From: Luzula sylvatica
Lineage: Eukaryota > Streptophyta > Magnoliopsida > Poales > Juncaceae
Direction of reading: 5' to 3'
Assembly (NCBI GenBank): GCA_946800325.1
Contig: OX326957.1
Coordinates: forward strand, 1,860,001-1,924,000
Length of the DNA stretch: 64,000 bases
The notes below the pieces were generated by a model that saw only the letters and a list, made by a program, of their open reading frames with translations, was not told the DNA's origin and searched no databases. The stretch's first letter is position 1. Each line of letters opens with the position of its first letter. This document shows positions 13,087-27,009 of the stretch, one piece after another. The position numbers and the translations under genes are program-made.

Positions 13087-14827
13087 GAAGTCTAACACCT
13101 TAAAAAATATCAATTATCATTTTTTCTAAAAGAGTCCAAAATAGTTCTCTAAAATGAGCAAAATACTTCATTTTTCATGTTTTTCTCAAAAAACTTCGTG
13201 ATTGAAGACTAACACATACAAATTTCTATTTTTCCTATTTTTTGTAAAAAATCAAAAAATGAAGTCTAACACCTTCAAAAATATCAATTATCATTTTTTC
13301 TAGAAAAGACCAAAATAGTTCTCTAAAATGAGCAAATTACTTCATTTTTCATGTTTTTCTCAAAAAACTCCGGGATTTAAGACTAACACATACAAATTTC
13401 TATTTTTCCAATTTTTTGCAAAAAATCAAAAACTGAAGTCTAACACCTTCAAAAATATCAATTATCATTTTTTCTAAAAGAGTCCAAAATAGTTCTCTAA
13501 AATGAGCAAAATACTTCATTTTTCATGTTTTTCTCAAAAAACTTCGTGATTGAAGACTAACACATACAAATTTCTATTTTTCCTATTTTTTACAAAAAGT
13601 TAAAAAATGAAGTCTAACACCTTCAAAAATATCAATTATCATTTTTTTCTAAAAAAGACCAAAATAGTTCTCTAAAATGAGCAAAATACTTCATTTTTCA
13701 TGTTTATCTCAAAAAACTCCGGAATTGAAGACTAACACATACAAATTTCTATTTTTCCAATTTTTTGCATAAAATCAAAAACTGAAGTCTAACACCTTCA
13801 AAAATATCAATTATCATTTTTTCTAAAAAAGACAAAAATAGTTCTCTAAAATGAGCAAAATACTTCATTATTCATGTTTTTCTAAAAAAATTTCGTGATG
13901 GAAGACTAACACATACAAATTTCTATTTTCCCAATTGTTTGCAAAAAATCAAAAACTGAAGTCTAACGCCTTCAAAAATATCAATTATCATTTTTTCTAA
14001 AAAAGACCAAAATAGTTCTCTAAAATGAGCAAAATACTTCATTTTTCATGTTTTTCTCGAAAAACTCCGTGATTGAAGACTAACACATACAAATTTCTAT
14101 TTTTCCTATTTTTTGCATAAAATCAAAAACTGAAGTCTAACACCTTCAAAAATATCAATTATCATTTTTTCTAACAAAGACAAAAATAGTTCTCTGAAAT
14201 GAGCAAAATACTTCATTATTCATGTTTTTCTCAAAAAATTCCGTGATTGAAGACTAACACATACAAATTTCTATTTTCCCAATTTTTTGCAAAAAATAAA
14301 AAACTTAAGTGTAACACCTTCAAAAATTTCAATTATTATTTTTTCTAAAAATGACAATAATAGTTCTCTGAAATGAGCAAAATACTTCATTTTTCATGTT
14401 TTTCTCAAAAAACTCCGGGATTGAAGACTAACACATACAAATTTCAATTTTTCCAATTTTTTGCGAAAAATCAAAAACTGAAGTCTAACACCTTCAAAAA
14501 TATCAATTATCATTTTTTCTAAAAAAGACCTAAATAGTTCTCTAAAACGAGCAAAATACTTCATTTTTCATGTTTTTCTCAAAAAACTCCGGGATTGAAG
14601 ACTAACACATACAAATTTCTATTTTTCCAATTTTTTGCGAAAAATCAAAAACTGTAGTCTAACACCTTCAAAAATATCAATTATCATTTTTTCTAAAAGA
14701 GTCCAAAATAGTACTCTAAAATGAGCAAAATACTTCATTTTTAATGTTTTTCTCAAAAAATTCCGTGATTGAAGACTAACACATACAAATTTCTATTTTT
14801 CCAATTTTTTGCAAAAAATCAAAAAAT
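13087..14827 (+). repeat. 10-monomer HOR copy (canonical order)
   Basis: A full 1,741-bp unit from the A monomer at 13087 to the next at 14828, in the order A B' C' C D E G H I' J. Private changes include gagcaaattac in B' and aaatttcaattattatt in H. Confidence 0.85.
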
Positions 14828-16564
14828 GAAGTCTAACACCTTAAAAAATATCAATTATCATTTTTTCTAAAAGAGTCCAAAATAGTTCTCTAAAATGAGC
14901 AAAATACTTCATTTTTCATGTTTTTCTCAAAAAACTTCGTGATTGAAGACTAACACATATAAATTTCTATTTTTCCTATTTTTTGTAAAAAATCTATAAA
15001 TGAAGTCTAACACATTTAAAAATATCAATTATCATTTTTTCTAAAAAAGACCAAAATAGTTCTCTAAAATGAGCAAAATACTTCATTTTTCATGTTTTTC
15101 TCAAAAAACTCCGGGATTGAAGACTAACACATACAAATTTCTATTTTTCCAATTTTTTGCGAAAAATCAAAAAATGAAGTCTAACACTTTCAAAAATATC
15201 AATTATCATTTTTTCTAAAAAAGACCAAAATAGTTCTCTAAAATGAGCAAAATACTTCATTTTTCATGTTTTTCTCAAAAAACTCCGGGATTTAAGACTA
15301 ACACATACAAATTTCTATTTTTCCAATTTTTTGCAAAAAATCAAAAACTGAAGTCTAACACCTTCAAAAATATCAATTATCATTTTTTCTAAAAGAGTCC
15401 AAAATAGTTCTCTAAAATGAGCAAAATACTTCATTTTTCATGTTTTTCTCAAAAAACTTCGTGATTGAAGACTAACACATACAAATTTCTATTTTTCCTA
15501 TTTTTTGCAAAAAGTTAAAAAATGAAGTCTAACACCTTCAAAAATATCAATATTTTTTTCTCAAAAAGACCAAAATAGTTCTCTAAAATGAGCAAAATAC
15601 TTCATTTTTCATGTTTATCTCAAAAAACTCCGGAATTGAAGACTAACACATACAAATTTCTATTTTCCCAATTTTTTGCAAAAAATCAAAAACTGAAGTC
15701 TAACGCCTTCAAAAATATCAATTATCATTTTTTCTAAAAAAGACCAAAATAGTTCTCTAAAATGGGCAAAATACTTCATTTTTCATGTTTTTCTCGAAAA
15801 ACTCCGTGATTGAAGACTAACACATACAAATTTCTATTTTTCCTATTTTATGCATAAAATCAAAAACTGAAGTCTAACACCTTCAAAAATATCAATTATC
15901 ATTTTTTCTAAAAGAGTCCAAAATAGTTCTCTAAAATGAGCAAAATACTTCATTTTTCATGTTTTTCTCAAAAAACTTCGTGATTTAAGACTAACACATA
16001 CAAATTTCTATTTTTCCTATTTTTTGCAAAAAATCAAAAAATGAAGTCTAACACCTTCAAAAATATCAATTATCATTTTTTCTAACAAAGACAAAAATAG
16101 TTCTCTGAAATGAGCAAAATACTTCATTATTCATGTTTTTCTCAAAAAATTCCGTGATTGAAGACTAACACATACAAATTTCTATTTTCCCAATTTTTTG
16201 CAAAAAATAAAAAACTTAAGTGTAACACCTTCAAAAATATCAATTATCATTTTTTCTAAAAAAGACAAAAATAGTTCTCTGAAATGAGCAAAATACTTCA
16301 TTTTTCATGTTTTTCTCAAAAAACTCCGGGATTGAAGACTAACACATACAAATTTCTATTTTTCCAATTTTTTGCGAAAAATCAAAAACTGAAGTCTAAC
16401 ACCTTCAAAAATATCAATTATCATTTTTTCTAAAAGAGTCCAAAATAGTTCTCTAAAACGAGCAAAATACTTCATTTTTCATGTTTTTCTCAAAAAATTC
16501 CGTGATTGAAGACTAACACATACAAATTTCTATTTTTCCAATTTTTTGCAAAAAATCAAAAACT
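14828..16564 (+). repeat. 10-monomer HOR variant with an internal deletion
   Basis: The order is A B B' C' then a C/D hybrid, followed by E F G H I. The C-type monomer near 15524 has lost a few bases (caatatttttttctc in place of caattatcatttttttctc) and ends with the D-type cccaatttttt. The unit is therefore 1,737 bp, not 1,741. Confidence 0.8.
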
Positions 16565-18305
16565 GAAGTCTAACACCTTAAAAAATATCAATTATCATTT
16601 TTTCTAAAAGAGTCCAAAATAGTTCTCTAAAATGAGCAAAATACTTCATTTTTCATGTTTTTCTCAAAAAACTTCGTGATTGAAGACTAACACATACAAA
16701 TTTCTATTTTTCCTATTTTTTGTAAAAAATCAAAAAATGAAGTCTAACACCTTCAAAAATATCAATTATCATTTTTTCTAAAAAAGACCAAAATAGTTCT
16801 CTAAAATGAGCAAAATACTTCATTTTTCATGTTTTTCTCAAAAAACTCCGGGATTTAAGACTAACACATACAAATTTCTATTTTTCCAATTTTTTGCAAA
16901 AAATCAAAAACTGAAGTCTAACACCTTCAAAAATATCAATTATCATTTTTTCTAAAAGAGTCCAAAATAGTTCTCTAAAATGAGCAAAATACTTCATTTT
17001 TCATGTTTTTCTCAAAAAACTTCGTGATTGAAGACTAACACATACAAATTTCTATTTTTCCTATTTTTTGCAAAAAGTTAAAAAATGAAGTCTAACACCT
17101 TCAAAAATATCAATTATCATTTTTTTCTAAAAAAGACCAAAATAGTTCTCTAAAATGAGCAAAATACTTCATTTTTCATGTTTATCTCAAAAAACTCCGG
17201 AATTGAAGACTAACACATACAAATTTCTATTTTTCCTATTTTTTGCATAAAATAAAAAACTGAAGTCTAACACCTTCAAAAATATCAATTATCATTTTTT
17301 CTAAAAAAGACAAAAATAGTACTCTAAAATGAGCAAAATACTTCATTATTCATGTTTTTCTAAAAAAATTTCGTGATGGAAGACTAACACATACAAATTT
17401 CTATTTTCCCAATTGTTTGCAAAAAATCAAAAACTGAAGTCTAACGCCTTCAAAAATATCAATTATCATTTTTTCTAAAAAAGACCAAAATAGTTCTCTA
17501 AAATGAGCAAAATACTTCATTTTTCATGTTTTTCTCGAAAAACTCCGTGATTGAAGACTAACACATACAAATTACTATTTTTCCTATTTTTTGCATAAAA
17601 TCAAAAACTGAAGTCTAACACCTTCAAAAATATCAATTATCATTTTTTCTAACAAAGACAAAAATAGTTCTCTGAAATGAGCAAAATACTTCATTATTCA
17701 TGTTTTTCTCAAAAAATTCCGTGATTGAAGACTAACACATACAAATTTCTATTTTCCCAACTTTTTGCAAAAAATAAAAAACTTAAGTGTAACACCTTCA
17801 AAAATATCAATTATCATTTTTTCTAAAAAAGACAATAATAGTTCTCTGAAATGAGCAAAATACTTCATTTTTCATGTTTTTCTCAAAAAACTCCGGGATT
17901 GAATACTAACACATACAAATTTCAATTTTTCCAATTTTTTGCGAAAAATCAAAAACTGAAGTCTAACACCTTCAAAAATATCAATTATCATTTTTTCTAA
18001 AAAAGACCTAAATAGTTCTCTAAAACGAGCAAAATACTTCATTTTTCATGTTTTTCTCAAAAAACTCCGGGATTGAAGACTAACACATACAAATTTCTAT
18101 TTTTCCAATTTTTTGCGAAAAATCAAAAACTGAAGTCTAACACCTTCAAAAATATCAATTATCATTTTTTCTAAAAGAGTCCAAAATAGTACTCTAAAAT
18201 GAGCAAAATACTTCATTTTTCATGTTTTTCTCAAAAAATTCCGTGATTGAAGACTAACACATACAAATTTCTATTTTTCCAATTTTTTGCAAAAAATCAA
18301 AAAAT
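16565..18305 (+). repeat. 10-monomer HOR copy (canonical order)
   Basis: A full 1,741-bp unit in the order A B' C' C D E G H I' J. Its C monomer ends cctattttttgcataaaat, a small departure from the usual ccaa form. It is followed by an A-B-J module. Confidence 0.85.
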
Positions 18306-18827
18306 GAAGTCTAACACCTTAAAAAATATCAATTATCATTTTTTCTAAAAGAGTCCAAAATAGTTCTCTAAAATGAGCAAAATACTTCATTTTTCATGTT
18401 TTTCTCAAAAAACTTCGTGATTGAAGACTAACACATACAAATTTCTATTTTTCCTATTTTTTGTAAAAAATCAAAAAATGAAGTCTAACACCTTCAAAAA
18501 TATCAATTATCATTTTTTCTAAAAAAGACCAAAATAGTTCTCTAAAATGAGCAAAATACTTCATTTTTCATGTTTTTCTCAAAAAACTCCGGGATTGAAG
18601 ACTAACACATACAAATTTCTATTTTTCCAATTTTTTGCGAAAAATCAAAAACTGAAGTCTAACACCTTCAAAAATATCAATTATCATTTTTTCTAAAAGA
18701 GTCCAAAATAGTACTCTAAAATGAGCAAAATACTTCATTTTTCATGTTTTTCTCAAAAAATTCCGTGATTGAAGACTAACACATACAAATTTCTATTTTT
18801 CCAATTTTTTGCAAAAAATCAAAAAAT
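18306..18827 (+). repeat. A-B-J three-monomer module
   Basis: A 522-bp block with one A, one B (ctccgggattgaag, gcgaaaaatc) and one J (agtactct, attccgtg). The same module or its four-unit form A-B-J-J recurs at 10997, 20569, 22136, 24225, 29969 and about 32408, so it behaves as a separate amplification unit set between the 10-unit HORs. Confidence 0.8.
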
Positions 18828-20568
18828 GAAGTCTAACACCTTAAAAAATATCAATTATCATTTTTTCTAAAAGAGTCCAAAATAGTTCTCTAAAATGAGC
18901 AAAATACTTCATTTTTCATGTTTTTCTCAAAAAACTTCGTGATTGAAGACTAACACATACAAATTTCTATTTTTCCTATTTTTTGTAAAAAATCAAAAAA
19001 TGAAGTCTAACACCTTCAAAAATATCAATTATCATTTTTTCTAAAAAAGACCAAAATAGTTCTCTAAAATGAGCAAAATACTTCATTTTTCATGTTTTTC
19101 TCAAAAAACTCCGGGATTTAAGACTAACACATACAAATTTCTATTTTTCCAATTTTTTGCAAAAAATCAAAAACTGAAGTCTAACACCTTCAAAAATATC
19201 AATTATCATTTTTTCTAAAAGAGTCCAAAATAGTTCTCTAAAATGAGCAGAATACTTCATTTTTCATGTTTTTCTCAAAAAACATCGTGATTGAAGACTA
19301 ACACATACAAATTTCTATTTTTCCTATTTTTTGCAAAAAGTTAAAAAATGAAGTCTAACACCTTCAAAAATATCAATTATCATTTTTTTCTCAAAAAGAC
19401 CAAAATAGTTCTCTAAAATGAGCAAAATACTTCATTTTTCATGTTTATCTCAAAAAACTCCGGAATTGAAGACTAACACATACAAATTTCTATTTTTCCA
19501 ATTTTTTGCATAAAATCAAAAACTGAAGTCTAACACCTTCAAAAATATCAATTATCATTTTTTCTAAAAAAGACAAAAATAGTTCTCTAAAATGAGCAAA
19601 ATACTTCATTATTCATGTTTTTCTAAAAAAATTTATTGATGGAAGAATAACACATACAAATTTCTCTTTTCCCAATTGTTTGCAAAAAATCAAAAACTGA
19701 AGTCTAACGCCTTCAAAAATGTCAATTATCATTTTTTCTAAAAAAGACCAAAATAGTTCTCTAAAATGAGCAAAATACTTCATTTTTCATGTTTTTCACG
19801 AAAAACTCCGTGATTGAAGACTAACACATACAAATTTCTATTTTTCCTATTTTTTGCATAAAATCAAAAACTGAAGTCTAACACCTTCAAAAATATCAAT
19901 TATCATTTTTTCTAACAAAGACAAAAATAGTTCTCTGAAATGAGCAAAATACTTCATTATTCATGTTTTTCTCAAAAAATTCCGTGATTGAAGACTAACA
20001 CATACAAATTTCTATTTTCCCAATTTTTTGCAAAAAATAAAAAACTTAAGTGTAACACCTTCAAAAATATCAATTATCATTTTTTCTAAAAAAGACAATA
20101 ATAGTTCTCTGAAATGAGCAAAATACTTCATTTTTCATGTTTTTCTCAAAAAACTCCGGGATTGAAGACTAACACATACAAATTTCAATTTTTCCAATTT
20201 TTTGCGAAAAATCAAAAACTGAAGTCTAACACCTTCAAAAATATCAATTATCATTTTTTCTAAAAAAGACCTAAATAGTTCTCTAAAACGAGCAAAATAC
20301 TTCATTTTTCATGTTTTTCTCAAAAAACTCCGGGATTGAAGACTAACACATACAAATTTCTATTTTTCCAATTTTTTGCGAAAAATCAAAAACTAAAGTC
20401 TAACACCTTCAAAAATATCAATTATCATTTTTTCTAAAAGAGTCCAAAATAGTACTCTAAAATGAGCAAAATACTTCATTTTTCATGTTTTTCTCAAAAA
20501 ATTCCGTGATTGAAGACTAACACATACAAATTTCTATTTTTCCAATTTTTTGCAAAAAATCAAAAAAT
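18828..20568 (+). repeat. 10-monomer HOR copy (canonical order)
   Basis: A full 1,741-bp unit. C' carries gagcagaatac, the mark shared by the later homogeneous copies. Its D monomer has private changes (atttattgatgg and gaagaataacac). Confidence 0.85.
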
Positions 20569-22135
20569 GAAGTCTAACACCTTAAAAAATATCAATTATC
20601 ATTTTTTCTAAAAGAGTCCAAAATAGTTCTCTAAAATGAGCAAAATACTTCATTTTTCATGTTTTTCTCAAAAAACTTCGTGATTGAAGACTAACACATA
20701 CAAATTTCTATTTTTCCTATTTTTTGTAAAAAATCAAAAAATGAAGTCTAACACCTTCAAAAATATCAATTATCATTTTTTCTAAAAAAGACCAAAATAG
20801 TTCTCTAAAATGAGCAAAATACTTCATTTTTCATGTTTTTCTCAAAAAACTCCGGGATTGAAGACTAACACATCCAAATTTCTATTTTTCCAATTTTTTG
20901 CGAAAAATCAAAAACTGAAGTCTAACACCTTCAAAAATATCAATTATCATTTTTTCTAAAAGAGTCCAAAATAGTACTCTAAAATGAGCAAAATACTTCA
21001 TTTTTCATGTTTTTCTCAAAAAATTCCGTGATTGAAGACTAACACATACAAATTTCTATTTTTCCAATTTTTTGCGAAAAATCAAAAACTGAAGTCTAAC
21101 ACCTTCAAAAATATCAATTATCATTTTTTCTAAAAGAGTCCAAAATAGTACTCTAAAATGAGCAAAATACTTCATTTTTCATGTTTTTCTCAAAAAATTC
21201 CGTGATTGAAGACTAACACATACAAATTTCTATTTTTCCAATTTTTTGCAAAAAATCAAAAAAATGAAGTCTAACACCTTAAAAAATATCAATTATCATT
21301 TTTTCTAAAAGAGTCCAAAATAGTTCTCTAAAATGAGCAAAATACTTCATTTTTCATGTTTTTCTCAAAAAACTTCGTGATTGAAGACTAACACATACAA
21401 ATTTCTATTTTTCCTATTTTTTGTAAAAAATCAAAAACTGAAGTCTAACACCTTCAAAAATATCAATTATCATTTTTTCTAACAAAGACAAAAATAGTTC
21501 TCTGAAATGAGCAAAATACTTCATTATTCATGTTTTTCTCAAAAAATTCCGTGATTGAAGACTAACACATACAAATTTCTATTTTCCCAATTTTTTGCAA
21601 AAAATAAAAAACTTAAGTGTAACACCTTCAAAAATATCAATTATCATTTTTTCTAAAAAAGACAATAATAGTTCTCTGAAATGAGCAAAATACTTCATTT
21701 TTCATGTTTTTCTCAAAAAACTCCGGGATTGAAGACTAACACATACAAATTTCAATTTTTCCAATTTTTTGCGAAAAATCAAAAACTGAAGTCTAACACC
21801 TTCAAAAATATCAATTATCATTTTTTCTAAAAAAGACCTAAATAGTTCTCTAAAACGAGCAAAATACTTCATTTTTCATGTTTTTCTCAAAAAACTCCGG
21901 GATTGAAGACTAACACATACAAATTTCTATTTTTCCAATTTTTTGCGAAAAATCAAAAACTGAAGTCTAACACCTTCAAAAATATCAATTATCATTTTTT
22001 CTAAAAGAGTCCAAAATAGTACTCTAAAATGAGCAAAATACTTCATTTTTCATGTTTTTCTCAAAAAATTCCGTGATTGAAGACTAACACATACAAATTT
22101 CTATTTTTCCAATTTTTTGCAAAAAATCAAAAAAT
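20569..22135 (+). repeat. 9-monomer block, copy 1 (A B J J A G H I' J)
   Basis: This 1,567-bp block is repeated at once downstream: the A monomers at 20569 and 22136 each open an A-B-J-J run. The inner A is reached through a shared extra base (caaaaaaatgaag) near 21260 and again near 22828, an exact 1,567-bp offset. The shared private base shows that the two blocks have one recent source. Confidence 0.8.
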
Positions 22136-22980
22136 GAAGTCTAACACCTTAAAAAATATCAATTATCATTTTTTCTAAAAGAGTCCAAAATAGTTCTCTA
22201 AAATGAGCAAAATACTTCATTTTTCATGTTTTTCTCAAAAAACTTCGTGATTGAAGACTAACACATACAAATTTCTATTTTTCCTATTTTTTGTAAAAAA
22301 TCAAAAAATGAAGTCTAACACCTTCAAAAATATCAATTATCATTTTTTCTAAAAAAGACCAAAATAGTTCTCTAAAATGAGCAAAATACTTCATTTTTCA
22401 TGTTTTTCTCAAAAAACTCCGGGATTGAAGACTAACACATACAAATTTCTATTTTTCCAATTTTTTGCGAAAAATCAAAAACTGAAGTCTAACACCTTCA
22501 AAAATATCAATTATCATTTTTTCTAAAAGAGTCCAAAATAGTACTCTAAAATGAGCAAAATACTTCATTTTTCATGTTTTTCTCAAAAAATTCCGTGATT
22601 GAAGACTAACACATACAAATTTCTATTTTTCCAATTTTTTGCGAAAAATCAAAAACTGAAGTCTAACACCTTCAAAAATATCAATTATCATTTTTTCTAA
22701 AAGAGTCCAAAATAGTACTCTAAAATGAGCAAAATACTTCATTTTTCATGTTTTTCTCAAAAAATTCCGTGATTGAAGACTAACACATACAAATTTCTAT
22801 TTTTCCAATTTTTTGCAAAAAATCAAAAAAATGAAGTCTAACACCTTAAAAAATATCAATTATCATTTTTTCTAAAAGAGTCCAAAATAGTTCTCTAAAA
22901 TGAGCAAAATACTTCATTTTTCATGTTTTTCTCAAAAAACTTCGTGATTGAAGACTAACACATACAAATTTCTATTTTTC
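22136..22980 (+). repeat. 9-monomer block, copy 2 (partial: A B J J and most of A)
   Basis: The second copy of the 1,567-bp block follows copy 1 up to the last part of its fifth monomer. The A monomer starting at 22833 then switches to a C-type end (gcataaaatc) and is followed by D and E in place of G. The switch point is a likely unequal-exchange junction. Confidence 0.7.
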
Positions 22981-24224
22981 CAATTTTTTGCATAAAATCA
23001 AAAACTGAAGTCTAACACCTTCAAAAATATCAATTATCATTTTTTCTAAAAAAGACAAAAATAGTTCTCTAAAATGAGCAAAATACTTCATTATTCATGT
23101 TTTTCTAAAAAAATTTCGTGATGGAAGACTAACACATACAAATTTCTCTTTTCCCAATTGTTTGCAAAAAATCAAAAACTGAAGTCTAACGCCTTCAAAA
23201 ATGTCAATTATCATTTTTTCTAAAAAAGACCAAAATAGTTCTCTAAAATGAGCAAAATACTTCATTTTTCATGTTTTTCTCGAAAAACTCCGTGATTGAA
23301 GACTAACACATACAAATTTCTATTTTTCCTATTTTTTGCATAAAATCAAAAACTGAAGTCTAACACCTTCAAAAATATCAATTATCATTTTTTCTAACAA
23401 AGACAAAAATAGTTCTCTGAAATGAGCAAAATACTTCATTATTCATGTTTTTCTCAAAAAATTCCGTGATTGAAGACTAACACATACAAATTTCTATTTT
23501 CCCAATTTTTTGCAAAAAATAAAAAACTTAAGTGTAACACCTTCAAAAATATCAATTATCATTTTTTCTAAAAAAGACAATAATAGTTCTCTGAAATGAG
23601 CAAAATACTTCATTTTTCATGTTTTTCTCAAAAAACTCCGGGATTGAAGACTAACACATACAAATTTCAATTTTTCCAATTTTTTGCGAAAAATCAAAAA
23701 CTGAAGTCTAACACCTTCAAAAATATCAATTATCATTTTTTCTAAAAAAGACCTAAATAGTTCTCTAAAACGAGCAAAATACTTTATTTTTCATGTTTTT
23801 CTCAAAAAACTCCGGGATTGAAGACTAACACATACAAATTTCAATTTTTCCAATTTTTTGCGAAAAATCAAAAACTGAAGTCTAACACCTTCAAAAATAT
23901 CAATTATCATTTTTTCTAAAAAAGACCTAAATAGTTCTCTAAAACGAGCAAAATACTTCATTTTTCATGTTTTTCTCAAAAAACTCCGGGATTGAAGACT
24001 AACACATACAAATTTCTATTTTTCCAATTTTTTGCGAAAAATCAAAAACTGAAGTCTAACACCTTCAAAAATATCAATTATCATTTTTTCTAAAAGAGTC
24101 CAAAATAGTACTCTAAAATGAGCAAAATACTTCATTTTTCATGTTTTTCTCAAAAAATTCCGTGATTGAAGACTAACACATACAAATTTCTATTTTTCCA
24201 ATTTTTTGCAAAAAATCAAAAAAT
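22833..24224 (+). repeat. 8-monomer block with A/C hybrid and doubled I'
   Basis: The order is A/C hybrid, D, E, G, H, I', I', J. I' (gacctaaatag with ctaaaacgagc) appears twice in a row. The first has the tttcaattttt end of H and a private actttattttt. Confidence 0.75.
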
Positions 24225-24746
24225 GAAGTCTAACACCTTAAAAAATATCAATTATCATTTTTTCTAAAAGAGTCCAAAATAGTTCTCTAAAATGAGCAAA
24301 ATACTTCATTTTTCATGTTTTTCTCAAAAAACTTCGTGATTGAAGACTAACACATACAAATTTCTATTTTTCCTATTTTTTGTAAAAAATCAAAAAATGA
24401 AGTCTAACACCTTCAAAAATATCAATTATCATTTTTTATAAAAAAGACCAAAATAGTTCTCTAAAATGAGCAAAATACTTCATTTTTCATGTTTTTCTCA
24501 AAAAACTCCGGGATTGAAGACTAACACATACAAATTTCTATTTTTCTAATTTTTTGCGAAAAATCAAAAACTGAAGTCTAACACCTTCAAAAATATCAAT
24601 TATCATTTTTTCTAAAAGAGTCCAAAATAGTACTCTAAAATGAGCAAAATACTTCATTTTTCATGTTTTTCTCAAAAAATTCCGTGATTGAAGACTAACA
24701 CATACAAATTTCTATTTTTCCAATTTTTTGCAAAAAATCAAAAAAT
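24225..24746 (+). repeat. A-B-J three-monomer module
   Basis: A 522-bp module placed directly before three successive canonical 10-unit HORs. B contains a private ttttttataaaaaag and J is typical (agtactct). Confidence 0.8.
24399..24572 (+). repeat. Monomer variant B (reference copy)
   Basis: B has gaccaaaatag, ctccgggattgaag and a gcgaaaaatc end. It differs from B' in having ttgaag (not tttaag) after the tag and gcgaaa (not gcaaaa) near the end. Confidence 0.75.
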
Positions 24747-26487
24747 GAAGTCTAACACCTTAAAAAATATGAATTATCATTTTTTCTAAAAGAGTCCAAA
24801 ATAGTTCTCTAAAATGAGCAAAATACTTCATTTTTCATGTTTTTCTCAAAAAACTTCGTGATTGAAGACTAACACATACAAATTTCTATTTTTCCTATTT
24901 TTTGTAAAAAATCAAAAAATGAAGTCTAACACCTTCAAAAATATCAATTATCATTTTTTCTAAAAAAGACCAAAATAGTTCTCTAAAATGAGCAAAATAC
25001 TTCATTTTTCATGTTTTTCTCAAAAAACTCCGGGATTTAAGACTAACACATACAAATTTCTATTTTTCCAATTTTTTGCAAAAAATCAAAAACTGAAGTC
25101 TAACACCTTCAAAAATATCAATTATCATTTTTTCTAAAAGAGTCCAAAATAGTTCTCTAAAATGAGCAGAATACTTCATTTTTCATGTTTTTCTCAAAAA
25201 ACTTCGTGATTGAAGACTAACACATACAAATTTCTATTTTTCCTATTTTTTGCAAAAAGTTAAAAAATGAAGTCTAACACCTTCAAAAATATCAATTATC
25301 ATTTTTTTCTCAAAAAGACCAAAATAGTTCTCTAAAATGAGCAAAATACTTCATTTTTCATGTTTATCTCAAAAAACTCCGGAATTGAAGACTAACACAT
25401 ACAAATTTCTATTTTTCCAATTTTTTGCATAAAATCAAAAACTGAAGTCTAACACCTTCAAAAATATCAATTATCATTTTTTCTAAAAAAGACAAAAATA
25501 GTTCTCTAAAATGAGCAAAATACTTCATTATTCATGTTTTTCTAAAAAAATTTCGTGATGGAAGACTAACACATACAAATTTCTCTTTTCCCAATTGTTT
25601 GCAAAAAATCAAAAACTGAAGTCTAACGCCTTCAAAAATGTCAATTATCATTTTTTCTAAAAAAGACCAAAATAGTTCTCTAAAATGAGCAAAATACTTC
25701 ATTTTTCATGTTTTTCTCGAAAAACTCCGTGATTGAAGACTAACACATACAAATTTCTATTTTTCCTATTTTTTGCATAAAATCAAAAACTGAAGTCTAA
25801 CACCTTCAAAAATATCAATTATCATTTTTTCTAACAAAGACAAAAATAGTTCTCTGAAATGAGCAAAATACTTCATTATTCATGTTTTTCTCAAAAAATT
25901 CCGTGATTGAAGACTAACACATACAAATTTCTATTTTCCCAATTTTTTGCAAAAAATAAAAAACTTAAGTGTAACACCTTCAAAAATATCAATTATCATT
26001 TTTTCTAAAAAAGACAATAATAGTTCTCTGAAATGAGCAAAATACTTCATTTTTCATGTTTTTCTCAAAAAACTCCGGGATTGAAGACTAACACATACAA
26101 ATTTCAATTTTTTAAATTTTTTGCGAAAAATCAAAAACTGAAGTCTAACACCTTCAAAAATATGAATTATCATTTTTTCTAAAAAAGACCTAAATAGTTC
26201 TCTAAAACGAGCAAAATACTTCATTTTTCATGTTTTTCTCAAAAAACTCCGGGATTGAAGACTAACACATACAAATTTCTATTTTTCCAATTTTTTGCGA
26301 AAAATCAAAAACTGAAGTCTAACACCTTCAAAAATATCAATTATCATTTTTTCTAAAAGAGTCCAAAATAGTACTCTAAAATGAGCAAAATACTTCATTT
26401 TTCATGTTTTTCTCAAAAAATTCCGTGATTGAAGACTAACACATACAAATTTCTATTTTTCCAATTTTTTGCAAAAAATCAAAAAAT
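24747..26487 (+). repeat. 10-monomer HOR copy, homogeneous run 1 of 3
   Basis: The first of three head-to-tail 1,741-bp copies that are almost identical by eye, including minor marks such as gagcagaatac in C', tttctcttttccc in D and atgtcaatt in E. Private changes are few (tttttaaatttttt in H, tatgaatta in I'). Confidence 0.9.
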
Positions 26488-26661
26488 GAAGTCTAACACC
26501 TTAAAAAATATCAATTATCATTTTTTCTAAAAGAGTCCAAAATAGTTCTCTAAAATGAGCAAAATACTTCATTTTTCATGTTTTTCTCAAAAAACTTCGT
26601 GATTGAAGACTAACACATACAAATTTCTATTTTTCCTATTTTTTGTAAAAAATCAAAAAAT
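26488..26661 (+). repeat. Monomer variant A
   Basis: Marks: accttaaaaaatatc (all other variants have accttcaaaaa), aaaagagtcc, cttcgtgattg, cctattttttgtaaaaaatc. This is the best anchor for phasing the HORs. Confidence 0.85.
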
Positions 26662-26835
26662 GAAGTCTAACACCTTCAAAAATATCAATTATCATTTTTT
26701 CTAAAAAAGACCAAAATAGTTCTCTAAAATGAGCAAAATACTTCATTTTTCATGTTTTTCTCAAAAAACTCCGGGATTTAAGACTAACACATACAAATTT
26801 CTATTTTTCCAATTTTTTGCAAAAAATCAAAAACT
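26662..26835 (+). repeat. Monomer variant B'
   Basis: Marks: aaaaaagaccaaaatag, ctccgggatttaag (T in place of the usual G), ccaattttttgcaaaaaatc. Confidence 0.85.
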
Positions 26836-27009
26836 GAAGTCTAACACCTTCAAAAATATCAATTATCATTTTTTCTAAAAGAGTCCAAAATAGTTCTCTA
26901 AAATGAGCAGAATACTTCATTTTTCATGTTTTTCTCAAAAAACTTCGTGATTGAAGACTAACACATACAAATTTCTATTTTTCCTATTTTTTGCAAAAAG
27001 TTAAAAAAT
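26836..27009 (+). repeat. Monomer variant C'
   Basis: Marks: aaaagagtcc, gagcagaatac, cttcgtgattg and the unique end gcaaaaagttaaaaaatg. Confidence 0.85.
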
